Source: Hyphomicrobium sp. (GTDB lineage: Bacteria; Pseudomonadota; Alphaproteobacteria; Rhizobiales; Hyphomicrobiaceae). Taken from it: 64,000 bases of DNA. The position numbers were made by a program, and so were the translations under genes. Shown here piece by piece: positions 21,210 to 30,344 of this stretch. Below the pieces are notes generated by a model, which was given only the letters and a program-made list of their open reading frames with translations, searched no databases and was not told the DNA's origin. The stretch covers positions 1-64,000 of the forward strand of contig JALHOF010000010.1 in NCBI GenBank assembly GCA_022843145.1. Reading direction: 5' to 3'. The first letter of the stretch is position 1. Every line of letters starts with the position of its first letter.

Positions 21210-21284
21210 ACGGCTATTTTCCTAGCGCATCGGGGAAGCCGCCGCGATACCTAGGCCGCTGAACTCTAGCGAGGACCGCCGCCA

Positions 21285-22214
21285 ATGACGATGTCCCTGA
21301 GCCGCGCCCTCGTGCTGCTCGCTGCGCCAGGTGGCGAAGTGCCGCCGTCAGCCACTGATCGCGCGCGGGCGGCGCTGGCTGATTTCCATGTCATCGGAGA
21401 CGCGGATTTGGGCGGCGGCGCGGCGCACGAACTGCTTTTCGTCGCCCCGGAGGACGTGGATCTGCCGAGCTTGCGGGCACGGCTGACAGCAGCGATCGGC
21501 GAGCCCGGCATCGATGTGGCGTTGATCGCCGACGACATAGCCTTTCGACCGAAGATGCTGCTGGTGGCCGATATGGAATCGACGATCATCGAGCAGGAGA
21601 TGCTCGACGAACTGGCGGACTTCATCGGCGCACGGGATAAGATTTCGGCCATCACTGAGCGCGCCATGCGTGGTGAACTCGACTTCGAAGCGGCGCTGAG
21701 CGAACGCGTTGCAATGCTCGCGGGCCTCGACGAGCGCGTCCTCGTGGACGTTGCCGATTGCATGACGCTGATGCCGGGGGCCGAGACGCTGGTGCGGACG
21801 ATGACGGCGAACGGCGGCTACTGCGCGCTGGTGTCGGGCGGCTTCACAGTCTTCACCGAAATCGTCGCGCGGCGTGTCGGCTTCCACACGCATCAAGCCA
21901 ATGTGCTCGAAATCGAACAGGGTAAGCTCACCGGACGCGTGCGGCGGCCGATCCTGGGACGCGTGGCCAAACGGGAGGCCCTCGAGCGGATCGCACGAGA
22001 GCGAGACGTGCCCCTCGTTCTCACGCTGGCCGTGGGCGACGGCGCGAACGACCTCGACATGCTGGGTGCAGCCGGCCTCGGCGTGGCGTTTCGCGCGAAG
22101 CCGAAAGTGCAGCACGCCGCGGCAGCGCTCGACAACGGCGCGGTCGTATCGCGCGGCGATCTCACCGCACTTCTCTATCTGCAGGGCTTCCGCCGCGCCG
22201 ATTTCAAGCGCTGA
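21285..22214 (+). CDS. serB: phosphoserine phosphatase
   Basis: A 309-residue haloacid-dehalogenase-fold enzyme performing the last step of serine synthesis. HAD motif I is DMESTIIEQEMLDE (nucleophile Asp in DMEST), motif II lies in ALVSGGFTVF, and motif III/IV in GDGANDLDML. An N-terminal ACT-like regulatory half of about 90 residues precedes the catalytic domain, as in alphaproteobacterial SerB. In C1-assimilating bacteria serine supply also matters to the serine cycle, but no serine-cycle gene is seen here. Confidence 0.96.
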   Translation: MTMSLSRALVLLAAPGGEVPPSATDRARAALADFHVIGDADLGGGAAHELLFVAPEDVDLPSLRARLTAAIGEPGIDVALIADDIAFRPKMLLVADMESTIIEQEMLDELADFIGARDKISAITERAMRGELDFEAALSERVAMLAGLDERVLVDVADCMTLMPGAETLVRTMTANGGYCALVSGGFTVFTEIVARRVGFHTHQANVLEIEQGKLTGRVRRPILGRVAKREALERIARERDVPLVLTLAVGDGANDLDMLGAAGLGVAFRAKPKVQHAAAALDNGAVVSRGDLTALLYLQGFRRADFKR

Positions 22215-22525
22215 GCGCGCACTCGGGTTGGCGCACTGCACCATTACTTTCCGTGAGTGAGAATTGCCGCTTGATGTGACGCGGAGCGAACATCCGATTC
22301 GGATCATGGCCTTGACGCCGGTGGCTGCGCACGGTTTTGAGCATTCGTGAACGCGACACGCGATGGTGCGCCGCGAGACAACTTGCACGCGTTAACCATT
22401 TTTCATCTCGACGGATTCGCGAAGAATCGGCACAGTTTGACGCAGGCAATTTTCGCGTCCGCCTGCCGAAGTCGACCAGCCACGCCGATCACCAGTTCCG
22501 CCAGTTTACCTCCACGGGGCACCCC
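22215..22525. other. intergenic region after serB
   Basis: About 310 bases with no convincing gene and no clear terminator. An upstream in-frame ATG at 22337 belongs to the frame of the small gene at 22526, but its extra residues look non-coding. Confidence 0.4.
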
Positions 22526-22750
22526 ATGCTGAGAACGTCTCTTTGCGGCATTTTTCTAGCGCTCACGCTCGTCGGCTCGGCTGAGATCGCACGTTCGGCC
22601 AGCACCCATCTCGCGACTTTCCTCGCCGCCGCCGCTGCCGACTCGGTCATGCCGACGCAGCTCGGATCGGCGCGGTCTGCTACCTGCGATCCGGCGAGGA
22701 TCACCTCCATCGCTTGCCAGCGCCGGCTCGAAGTCGCCAGTCGCTACTGA
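22526..22750 (+). CDS. small putative secreted peptide
   Basis: A 74-residue frame starts with a plausible signal peptide (MLRTSLCGIFLALTLVGSAEIARSAS) and continues with a short chain with two cysteines in the mature part (ATCDP, IACQR). The ribosome-binding site is poor (CACGGGG) and no family is recognised. It is convergent with a membrane protein gene, 19 bases away. It may be real, but it may also be a chance frame. Confidence 0.4.
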   Translation: MLRTSLCGIFLALTLVGSAEIARSASTHLATFLAAAAADSVMPTQLGSARSATCDPARITSIACQRRLEVASRY

Positions 22751-22769
22751 CGCCACTAGGGCGTCTCGC

Positions 22770-23486
22770 TCATTCGGATGCTCGGCCGCGGAACGCACGA
22801 AGGATGCGTTGCGCGGTCGTTTTTATTGAGCGAGTGGCCGCGCGAGATGCCGCTCTGATTCCGTCCGTCCATCCGAGAACCGTTGGTTTCCACCGCAGCC
22901 ACGCCTGTTTGGCCTCGAGCCTGACCGCGTTTTTGACCATGCGCCCATAGCGCCACGCCCACGAAGCGCGGATGCGCGCGAATAGAGCCTCTTTCCAAGG
23001 CATGAACTTGCCATAGGCCCACGCGAACCAGGCGATGCGCATCAGCGCCGGCTTGGTCAGCATGAAGATGCGGGCAACGAGCGCGGTGGAGACGACTTTC
23101 GCGCCGATCAGGACGCCGCCAGCCGCCAGCGCTTGCCCCTGTGAAAGGAAATACAGGCCGAGGAGCTTGACAGGAAATAGGATCGTCGTCGGGAGTGCGA
23201 AGACGAGCAGCGCCGCGTAGGGCGGCAGCGCCGCGATCCAAAGTTCCAGTCGTGCGAAGACCCGCAGCCGGGCAATGAGGCCGAGGAGATCCGCGAGCGG
23301 CCGCCAGCCCCATTCCTCGAACAAGACGATCAGGGCGGCAACGATGTTGAGCGCACCCACCAGAGGCGCGCGTATCAACCACCACAGCGCCGCCAGTTCG
23401 GATAGCGTAAAGCGCGCGAGGGCCGTGAGCTCCGACTTGAAAAACTCAAGCGCGCTAGGTGGAGGTGGTTTTCCCGGATCCGTCAT
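22770..23486 (-). CDS. conserved hypothetical integral membrane protein
   Basis: A 238-residue protein with about four predicted transmembrane segments (around residues 38-60, 80-105, 107-125 and 130-150) and a long, strongly basic, tryptophan-containing cytoplasmic tail (KNAVRLEAKQAWLRWKP...). No enzymatic motif is visible. Similar proteins occur as hypotheticals in Rhizobiales. The first six codons are duplicated in frame just upstream of the ATG. Confidence 0.75.
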   Translation of the reverse strand: MTDPGKPPPPSALEFFKSELTALARFTLSELAALWWLIRAPLVGALNIVAALIVLFEEWGWRPLADLLGLIARLRVFARLELWIAALPPYAALLVFALPTTILFPVKLLGLYFLSQGQALAAGGVLIGAKVVSTALVARIFMLTKPALMRIAWFAWAYGKFMPWKEALFARIRASWAWRYGRMVKNAVRLEAKQAWLRWKPTVLGWTDGIRAASRAATRSIKTTAQRILRAFRGRASE

Positions 23487-23502
23487 CTTTCCCGGATCCG
23501 TC
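23470..23502. repeat. 15-bp direct repeat with 18-bp period over a start codon
   Basis: TTTCCCGGATCCGTC is present at 23470-23484 and 23488-23502. On the minus strand this duplicates the codons for TDPGK, once just after and once just before the ATG of the membrane protein gene, in the same frame. Confidence 0.8.
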
Positions 23503-23590
23503 TTGGCGACGCACCGCAGCCACCGCAGGCCGGCGGCGCGGCTCCCGGCTCAGGTCTCAACTCTTGACGGAGCCCATGGACGCTCATGGG

Positions 23591-25531
23591 CTAGACCTGC
23601 ACGTCCGATGGACGCAACGCACCAGCGCGCGTCGCCTCCTCGAGCGATCGCGCCAGTTCCTCGCGCGCCTTCTCGGCCTGACGCTGGCGGCTCCAGAGCG
23701 AGGCATAGAGACCGTCCTGCGCGATCAGCTCGGCATGCGTGCCTTGCTCGACGAGGCGGCCCTTGTCGAGGACGATGATCGTGTCGGCATGCACGATGGT
23801 CGACAGCCGGTGCGCAATGACGATCGTGGTCCGGTCCTTCGACACGCGGTCCAGCGCGTCTTGGATCTCCTTCTCGGTATGGCTGTCGAGCGCACTCGTG
23901 GCCTCATCGAGAATGAGGATGGGGGGCCCCTTGAGAATAGTCCGCGCGATGGCGACGCGCTGCTTCTCACCGCCAGAGAGCTTGAGCCCGCGCTCGCCGA
24001 CCATCGTCTTGTAGCCCTGCGGCAGCGTGGCGATGAAGCTGTCGATTTGCGCCATCTTGGCGGCTTGCTGCACCTCGGCCTCTGTCGCGTCGGCCCGGCC
24101 GTAGTTGATGTTGTAGAAGATGGTGTCGTTGAAGAGCACCGTGTCCTGCGGCACGACGCCCATCGCCGAGCGCAGCGACTTCTGCGTCACGTCGCGAATA
24201 TCCTGACCATCGATGGTGACTCGCCCCGACGCCACGTCATAGAAGCGCAGCAGGATGCGGCTGATGGTCGATTTGCCGGCACCCGACGGGCCGACGATCG
24301 CCACCATCTTACCGGCCGGCACATCGAAACTGATCCCGTCGAGGATCGTACGGCCGGGATCGTAGTGAAAGCGCACGTCCTCGAAGCGGATCGTCGCGCC
24401 GCTGACGCTGAGATCGGTGGCGCCGGGACGGTCGGCGACTTCCGGGCTTTCGGACATCACTTCCGCCATGCGCTCGATGTCGGTCAGTCCCTGTTTGATC
24501 TCACGATAGACGGTGCCCATGAAGTTGAGCGGGACGAACAACTGAAGCATCAGCATGTTGACCATCGCGTAGTGCCCGAGCGTGCGTGTGCCGTCGAGAA
24601 TGTCACCCGCCGCCATCACCATGCACGTCGTCAATCCGAGGGTGAAGATGATCCCCTGCCCGGTGTTGAGCGCGGCAAGTGACGTATAGGTCTTGATGCT
24701 CGCCTTCTCGAAGTTCTCGATCGATTTGTCGTAGCGCCGCGCCTCCCGCTCCTCGGCGCCGAAGTACTTGACCGTCTCGAAATTCAACAGGCTGTCGACG
24801 GCTTTGGTGTTGGCCTCGGTGTCGCTCTCGTTCATCGTGCGACGGATGCGGACGCGCCAGTTCGAAGCCGTGATGGTGAACCAAAGGTAGGCGGCGATCA
24901 TCACGACAATCGTCGCGACGTAGCGCCAGTCGAATTCGATCGCGCAGACGATCAGCACCAGCGCGAACTCGACGATCGTCGGGATGAGCGTCATCAGCGC
25001 CATGCGCGAGATATTCTCGATGCCCGCCCGTCCACGCTCGAGAACCCGCGTGAGGCCGCCGGTCTTCTTCTCGAGATGAAAGCGCAGCGACAGCCTATGC
25101 ATGTGCTCGAACGTCGCCAGCGCCAGCTTGCGCACGGCGTGCATCGCCACCTTCGCGAACATGCCTTCCCGGACCTGCACCAGCAGCGTCATCAGAATGC
25201 GGGAGGCGCCATAGAGCAACGTCGCGAGCACCGGAGCGCCGACCAGCCAGACGGCGATTTCGGACGGCGGCACCTTTCCGCCGGACGCGACCACCAGCGT
25301 GTCGGTTGCCCACTTCAGCGTGTAGGGCATGGCGACGGTGACGAGCTTGGCCAGGATGACGAGGAACAGCGACAGCACGATCGTGCCGCGCAGGTCCGGC
25401 CGGTCGTGCGGCCATATGTAGGGCCAGACCAGCGCCAGCACCTGCCGGGCCGTCATTTCAGTGCTCTTCGAACCGGCAGCCGCAGCAGCGGCTCCACCGG
25501 CTGCCGGCGGCAAGGTCATATGTTTCTGCAT
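23591..25531 (-). CDS. Atm1/HMT1-type ABC exporter (fused membrane and ATPase domains)
   Basis: A 646-residue half-transporter: six transmembrane helices (about residues 60-350) then an ATPase domain. Walker A GPSGAGKST lies near residue 411, the signature LSGGEKQR near 515, and Walker B LILDEATSALD near 535. The segment ESDTEANTKAVDSLLNFETVKYFGAEEREARRYD is characteristic of Atm1/ABCB7 homologues, which export glutathione-derived species linked to iron-sulfur cluster or heavy-metal handling (family knowledge). The start at 25531 (MQKHMTLPP) is preferred to a longer frame with a nonhomologous arginine-rich tail; MTLPP at 25519 is possible. Confidence 0.92.
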   Translation of the reverse strand: MQKHMTLPPAAGGAAAAAAGSKSTEMTARQVLALVWPYIWPHDRPDLRGTIVLSLFLVILAKLVTVAMPYTLKWATDTLVVASGGKVPPSEIAVWLVGAPVLATLLYGASRILMTLLVQVREGMFAKVAMHAVRKLALATFEHMHRLSLRFHLEKKTGGLTRVLERGRAGIENISRMALMTLIPTIVEFALVLIVCAIEFDWRYVATIVVMIAAYLWFTITASNWRVRIRRTMNESDTEANTKAVDSLLNFETVKYFGAEEREARRYDKSIENFEKASIKTYTSLAALNTGQGIIFTLGLTTCMVMAAGDILDGTRTLGHYAMVNMLMLQLFVPLNFMGTVYREIKQGLTDIERMAEVMSESPEVADRPGATDLSVSGATIRFEDVRFHYDPGRTILDGISFDVPAGKMVAIVGPSGAGKSTISRILLRFYDVASGRVTIDGQDIRDVTQKSLRSAMGVVPQDTVLFNDTIFYNINYGRADATEAEVQQAAKMAQIDSFIATLPQGYKTMVGERGLKLSGGEKQRVAIARTILKGPPILILDEATSALDSHTEKEIQDALDRVSKDRTTIVIAHRLSTIVHADTIIVLDKGRLVEQGTHAELIAQDGLYASLWSRQRQAEKAREELARSLEEATRAGALRPSDVQV

Positions 25532-25601
25532 GCCTCTGTTTAGGCCGCGGCGCCGGACATTGTCGAGGGGCGGCGGACGAAACCTCGAACGCAGTCCTTG
25601 C

Positions 25602-27695
25602 TCAAGGTAGCCAGATCCGCTGGCAGATCCGGATGAAGTCCGGATCACGCAGCTTTCGCCGATTGGACTTCACGATGCGCCACATCCGGCGCGCGCTGCC
25701 GTAGTGCCGCTCCGCGATCTCCGACAGCGTATCACCTGGGCCGATCACATATGTGCCGGGCGGCCTGATGTCCCGGCCTCCACGCGCGCACGCCCGGCCG
25801 AGCGTTGATTGCACAGCAGCAGTTCGGCCGGTGCGGTCGCCGCCAGCCGGGACCGCATCCCCCGCCACAGCCGCACGACCCGTCCGCTCCGCCGGACCGC
25901 GCTGAGAAGCCCTAGGCCGATCGACGGGCCCCGTCTCGCCGCTGCCCTCTGCAATCCGTTCATCCTTCGGACGCGGCGCGGGTGCAGGCGGCTGATCGAG
26001 CGCGCGCTGCGCGGGCCCTGTGCGCGCGGCCTCGACCGCCTTCCTCGCGATGTTCGCCGCCTTCGCAGCCGTATCACCCTCGGCCTGGGGTGCCGTCGGC
26101 TTGGCCGCGCGGGCTCGTTCGGCGGTCTCGCGCGCGTCGTCGGCGGCCTTCTTTTCAGCCAAACGTTTTGCGTCGTCATCGCGCCGCTTCGCAGCAGCGG
26201 CTTCGGCGGCCTTCCGAGCCTCCTCGGCCTGCCTCTTCGCCGCCTCGTCATTCTGCCGCTTCGCCTCGACGGATTTCGCCTGTGCCGCTGCGGCTTCCTT
26301 GGCGGCGGCGGCCTCTTCGGCAGCGTGCTGCTTGCGGCGGGCATCATCGTCCGCCGCAGCTTGCGTCGAGACCGGCGGTGGAGCTAAGGGCACCACCTGC
26401 TCGATCGGCTTGGGTGCCGCCCTGCGATCAGCGTCTTCGGCGGCGCGCTTGGCAGCATCTGCTCGGCTGCGGTCGTCGGCTTGGCGTTTGACGTCGTCCG
26501 CGCGCCGCTTCTGGGCCTCGGCCTCGGTGGCTTCGTCGTCCGTAGCGGCCAGCCGTCCCGCTACTGGCGTCGGCGGTTTGATCTCCTCCGGCTTCACCAC
26601 CGGTTTGGACGCCGGGGCCGAGACGGCGGTCCCCGCAGCAGGCAATTCGAGCTTCCGCACGACTTCGGTCTGATACGTCCGGTTGGCGCGGGCGAGCCAC
26701 TCCTGGAGCCCGATCTGCGCGTCGGTAACGAAATCGCCGACCGGAGCAACCGTGGATCGAGGCGCCGCCGACGCGGATGGGCGTGGCGGCGAGGCCGTCG
26801 CGACAGTCGCTCCACCGCCGCTTGGCGCGCTCAATCTGGTGATGATCGTCCGCTGGTATTCCCGTGCCGAACGTTCGAGCCAGTCAACTACCGGGGCTGC
26901 AAAGCGCTCATTGTTCGCCGATCCGGCAGGTCCGGGCTTCCCTGAAGACGGCGATTGCGACGCCTGTGGACGGGACGACGGCGCCGCCGAATGTGGTGGT
27001 GTCGCAGACGGTGACGATGGAGCCTGCGCCGTCTGGCGCGGTTTGACGGGTTCGATCACTTCGGTGAAGCGCTGGCTGGCCGCCGCCGCAAGGTCCTCGG
27101 CACGGCTCCGGAGTTCGTCACGACCGGCCGGCGGGTCCGCCGGCGTTGGCGCTGATGACGTCGCGGGAGGCGCCTCGTAGGCGATCACGGCCGAACCCGA
27201 GAACGCGTCGGGAATGGCGATGCGAACGTCCTGGCCAGGAAGATCGCGTTGGGTCTCGCCGAATTTGGACGACGACGAGATCGTGTGATCGCCAGCCGTG
27301 AGCGGCGCATTCACGCTGAGACGCCAGACCCCAGATGTGTCGGCCCGTGCCGTGCCCAGCGGCCGCGTATCGATCGTAAGGCTCACTTCGGATCCCGGTG
27401 CGCTGCGACCCTCGAAATGAGAGGCGCCACTCGGATTGATGACGATGCGTCCGAAGGTCGGCGCGGCCGAGCGGTCCCGCGTGAGCCCACCCAGTTCACG
27501 ATCGATAACCGTGCTTTGAGCGAGACGCCGCGATGAGGACCCGGGCGACAGGCGCGCAACAGCTTCATCCGAAATTGAGAATCCGGCATGACGCTCTGCG
27601 TCGCGCACACGCGATGACAGCGTCTCGGCGCTGGCGAACAACACCGGAACAGCGCCCAGACCGAGGATGACTGCGGCGATGCGCAGGAAGCTCAT
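25602..27695 (-). CDS. exported LysM-domain protein with coiled coil and internal repeats
   Basis: A 697-residue envelope protein. An N-terminal signal or anchor (residues about 5-24) is followed by an Ig-like segment near residues 80-165 (IVINPSGASHFEGRSAPGSEVSLTIDTRPLG...). Two similar motifs follow (WLERSAREYQRTIITRLSAP and WLARANRTYQTEVVRKLELP), then a very long Ala/Lys/Glu/Arg coiled coil (residues about 385-555). A single LysM domain ends the chain (YVIGPGDTLSEIAERHYGSARRMWRIVKSNR), which should bind peptidoglycan. It precedes the Atm1 gene by 70 bases. This matches the LysM/Ig-like envelope proteins seen in Rhizobiales, but the exact role is unknown. Confidence 0.85.
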   Translation of the reverse strand: MSFLRIAAVILGLGAVPVLFASAETLSSRVRDAERHAGFSISDEAVARLSPGSSSRRLAQSTVIDRELGGLTRDRSAAPTFGRIVINPSGASHFEGRSAPGSEVSLTIDTRPLGTARADTSGVWRLSVNAPLTAGDHTISSSSKFGETQRDLPGQDVRIAIPDAFSGSAVIAYEAPPATSSAPTPADPPAGRDELRSRAEDLAAAASQRFTEVIEPVKPRQTAQAPSSPSATPPHSAAPSSRPQASQSPSSGKPGPAGSANNERFAAPVVDWLERSAREYQRTIITRLSAPSGGGATVATASPPRPSASAAPRSTVAPVGDFVTDAQIGLQEWLARANRTYQTEVVRKLELPAAGTAVSAPASKPVVKPEEIKPPTPVAGRLAATDDEATEAEAQKRRADDVKRQADDRSRADAAKRAAEDADRRAAPKPIEQVVPLAPPPVSTQAAADDDARRKQHAAEEAAAAKEAAAAQAKSVEAKRQNDEAAKRQAEEARKAAEAAAAKRRDDDAKRLAEKKAADDARETAERARAAKPTAPQAEGDTAAKAANIARKAVEAARTGPAQRALDQPPAPAPRPKDERIAEGSGETGPVDRPRASQRGPAERTGRAAVAGDAVPAGGDRTGRTAAVQSTLGRACARGGRDIRPPGTYVIGPGDTLSEIAERHYGSARRMWRIVKSNRRKLRDPDFIRICQRIWLP

Positions 27696-27977
27696 TCGGA
27701 ACGAACTCCAACCATGCCGATCATTGAAACTGGTGTTCAGTCAATCTGTTGACCGAACATCCTCAGAATGCGGCACAAGGCCCCAAATTCCATTAAGCAC
27801 ATCCCTCATGAACCGCCAACCGGACGCAATCAATTCTCTGATATGCTTTTTCGTCCGGTGGCCGGACGGACGCACCAAGCTTGAGGCCGCGGGTCAGTAG
27901 CGGAGGACTTGGCCCGACGCCCGACGAATGATAGCTGCTCTTGACCGAGCCCCTCCCGACCACGACATGATGTGACC

Positions 27978-28628
27978 ATGCAGAAAAAAGCACCATCCAA
28001 GCCGAACAAGTCTCGCCGCGCCAAGAGCCCGCAGAAGGCGCGAAACATTTGCGTGTATTGCGGCTCGGGGCCGGGCAACAAGCCCGAGTACCTCGCCGCC
28101 GCCCAATCGCTCGGCAAGGCGCTCGCCACCGCCGGCATCGGGCTCGTCTATGGCGGCGGCAGCCTCGGACTCATGGGCGAAGTCGCGCGCGCGACACTGG
28201 CAGCGGGCGGACGGGTCACCGGGATCATTCCTGAATTTCTCTCCGAAAAGGAGAGGATGCTTCAAGACGCGGATGAGTTGATTGTGACCCGCGACATGCA
28301 CGAGCGCAAGCGATTGATGTTCGAGCGATCCGACGCATTCGTCGCGCTGCCCGGCGGCATCGGCACACTGGAGGAGCTGGTCGAACAACTCACGTGGTCG
28401 CAACTCGGCCAGCATAGAAAGCCGATCATCGTGGCGAATATCTCCGGCTTCTGGGCTCCGTTCCTGAGCCTGCTCGCGCACATGAAGGCGGACGCGTTTA
28501 TCCGCAACGGCATCGATGTGTCGTTTGCGGTCGTCGATCAGGCCGAGAACATCGTGCCGGCAGTGGAGGCGGGCTGGTCGACGACAGGTGAATTGACGCC
28601 GGACGTCGCACTCATCGCCAAATTCTGA
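27978..28628 (+). CDS. LOG-family protein (probable cytokinin-type nucleotide phosphoribohydrolase)
   Basis: A 216-residue Rossmann-like protein with the LOG signatures VYCGSG, LVYGGGSLGLMGEVA and the diagnostic PGGIGTLEELVEQLTW (PGGxGTxxE). LOG enzymes remove ribose-5-phosphate from N6-modified AMP or from AMP itself. A lysine-rich N-terminal tail of about 23 residues precedes the fold. The start may be the GTG at 27972 or the ATG at 27978; neither has a good ribosome-binding site. Confidence 0.88.
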   Translation: MQKKAPSKPNKSRRAKSPQKARNICVYCGSGPGNKPEYLAAAQSLGKALATAGIGLVYGGGSLGLMGEVARATLAAGGRVTGIIPEFLSEKERMLQDADELIVTRDMHERKRLMFERSDAFVALPGGIGTLEELVEQLTWSQLGQHRKPIIVANISGFWAPFLSLLAHMKADAFIRNGIDVSFAVVDQAENIVPAVEAGWSTTGELTPDVALIAKF

Positions 28629-28792
28629 TCGGGGAGCGTCGGCGAGGTGGGATGCCGGCAATCCACCAGCGACCTCACGATGGTCACGTTCGGCGAGCAT
28701 AGCTGTCGGGCCTCGGCGTACCTTGTCCGTGTTGCGACCAAAAGCGAGGTTTCGCCGCTTTCGCCGCCTGAGGCGCGAGGAGACCCGATGCC

Positions 28793-29767
28793 GTGAGCTT
28801 GCATCTCGACCCAGAGACACAGCGCGCGCACAAGCGGCGTAACACCCTACATTCGGCGCTGCTCCTCGCTGGCCTCGGCACGATCGTCGGCGGCGCGACG
28901 TTGTTGTTGTGGGGCACGATCGGCGTCGTTGCGGCCGGGGTGGCCTTGACCGCCGCGTACTTCTTGACGCCACAGATTCCACCCGATGCAGTGATGCGGC
29001 TCTACAGCGCCGAACAGCTGACGCCGGATCGCGGCGGCCCGCTGTGGCGCATCGTGGGGGAGCTCGCGGCCCGCGCTGAATTGCCGTCCCGCCCGAACCT
29101 CTATGTCGTTCCGAGCGGCACCCTGAACGCGTTTGCCACGGGCACGCCGGACCACTCCGCGATCGCGCTGACGGAGGGCCTGCTACGGCGTCTCACCATG
29201 CGCGAGATCGCCGCCGTACTGGCTCATGAGACGAGCCACATCCGCAACAACGACCTGCGCGTGATGGGGCTTGCAGATATTCTGACCCGGTTTGCACAGA
29301 GCCTGTCCTATGCCGCCGTCGCCCTTGCTATCGTCAACCTGATGGCGCTCGCCAACGGTGACCGCACCATGCCCTGGCTTCCGATCGGGCTTCTCTACCT
29401 GACGCCGGCGCTGTCGAGCTTGATGCAGCTCGGTCTCTCGCGCGCCCGTGAGTTCGATGCCGACCACGAAGCGGCGATGCTGACCGGCGATCCGGTCGGG
29501 CTAGCCTCGGCGCTGCGGCGGCTCGAGCACTACACCGGGCAGTTCTGGGAGGAGCTCATGATGCCGGTGCCGGCGCGGCGGGTGCCGCAGCCGTCGCTGC
29601 TCCGGACACACCCGCCGACCGAACAGCGGGTGTCGCGGCTGCTCGCGCTCGCCGGACAGCCGTCGGAACCGCCGATCACCATCACCGACGAGCCGATGGT
29701 TTCGATGGTCGGATGGGGACCTGGAACGATGCGGCCGCGCTATCGCTGGCCGGGCGTCTGGTATTGA
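28793..29767 (+). CDS. M48-family zinc metalloprotease (HtpX-like), membrane
   Basis: A 324-residue membrane protease: two N-terminal transmembrane helices (about residues 20-62), then the zinc-binding HETSH (HExxH) with the third ligand Glu in REFDADHEAAM, and a second hydrophobic pair between them. This order is that of HtpX-like proteases, which degrade damaged membrane proteins. The start is GTG with GAGGAG upstream. It ends four bases from the convergent DUF447 gene. Confidence 0.88.
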   Translation: MSLHLDPETQRAHKRRNTLHSALLLAGLGTIVGGATLLLWGTIGVVAAGVALTAAYFLTPQIPPDAVMRLYSAEQLTPDRGGPLWRIVGELAARAELPSRPNLYVVPSGTLNAFATGTPDHSAIALTEGLLRRLTMREIAAVLAHETSHIRNNDLRVMGLADILTRFAQSLSYAAVALAIVNLMALANGDRTMPWLPIGLLYLTPALSSLMQLGLSRAREFDADHEAAMLTGDPVGLASALRRLEHYTGQFWEELMMPVPARRVPQPSLLRTHPPTEQRVSRLLALAGQPSEPPITITDEPMVSMVGWGPGTMRPRYRWPGVWY

Positions 29768-29771
29768 AAAG

Positions 29772-30344
29772 TCAGCGCGCTGCAATGCCCGCGCGCCATG
29801 CCGTGATCTTCTCCTGCAACCACGTCCAGGCTTCCTGTTCGGCCGGGCCGGCGGTCTTCGCAATCGCGATTTCGAGATAGCGCAGTTCATTCTCGACCTT
29901 GTCGGGCGGCAGCATGCCGAGCCGGGTGGTCAGCACCGCGAGTTCGAGAACAGCAGCCTGCGCGCGATTGAAGCCGCCCCAGGGCTTGTGTGATGCCACA
30001 TGCACGCACCGGCACGAGAACCGGGGCCTCGTCTCATCCTCGGTAACAGCCTCGACGGCCAGTTCCCAGTGCGACACGGCATCGGCCAGCCGGTCCGCCA
30101 GGACTTTATCGGCTTTGACCAAAGGCCACGTCTTGCGCCCGGTCACGCAGCCCGCGAATACGCGGACGTCGGCCGGGTGGCTGGCGACAGCGAACGGATG
30201 AGCGCGCAAGTTGTCGAGTGTCCGCGACGGCTTGAACGGTGCGATGACCCAACGCGCGCCGTTCTCGATCAATCCGAGCGGCGCAATGTGCGGCACGCCC
30301 GCGGCGTCACGTGTCGTTACGATCGTCTCGACGATCAGAGGCAT
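29772..30344 (-). CDS. DUF447 protein (flavin-reductase-like fold), C1-cofactor cluster
   Basis: A 190-residue protein starting IVETIVTTRDAAGVPHIAPLGLIEN, the signature of DUF447, whose N-terminal half resembles FMN-binding split barrels. Members occur in archaea and in H4MPT-using methylotrophs beside methanofuran and methanopterin genes (family knowledge); the reaction is unknown. It starts inside the last codons of the DUF6513 gene (38-base overlap) with AGAGGGAACC before the ATG. It is the last gene of the operon that begins at 37328. Confidence 0.8.
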   Translation of the reverse strand: MPLIVETIVTTRDAAGVPHIAPLGLIENGARWVIAPFKPSRTLDNLRAHPFAVASHPADVRVFAGCVTGRKTWPLVKADKVLADRLADAVSHWELAVEAVTEDETRPRFSCRCVHVASHKPWGGFNRAQAAVLELAVLTTRLGMLPPDKVENELRYLEIAIAKTAGPAEQEAWTWLQEKITAWRAGIAAR

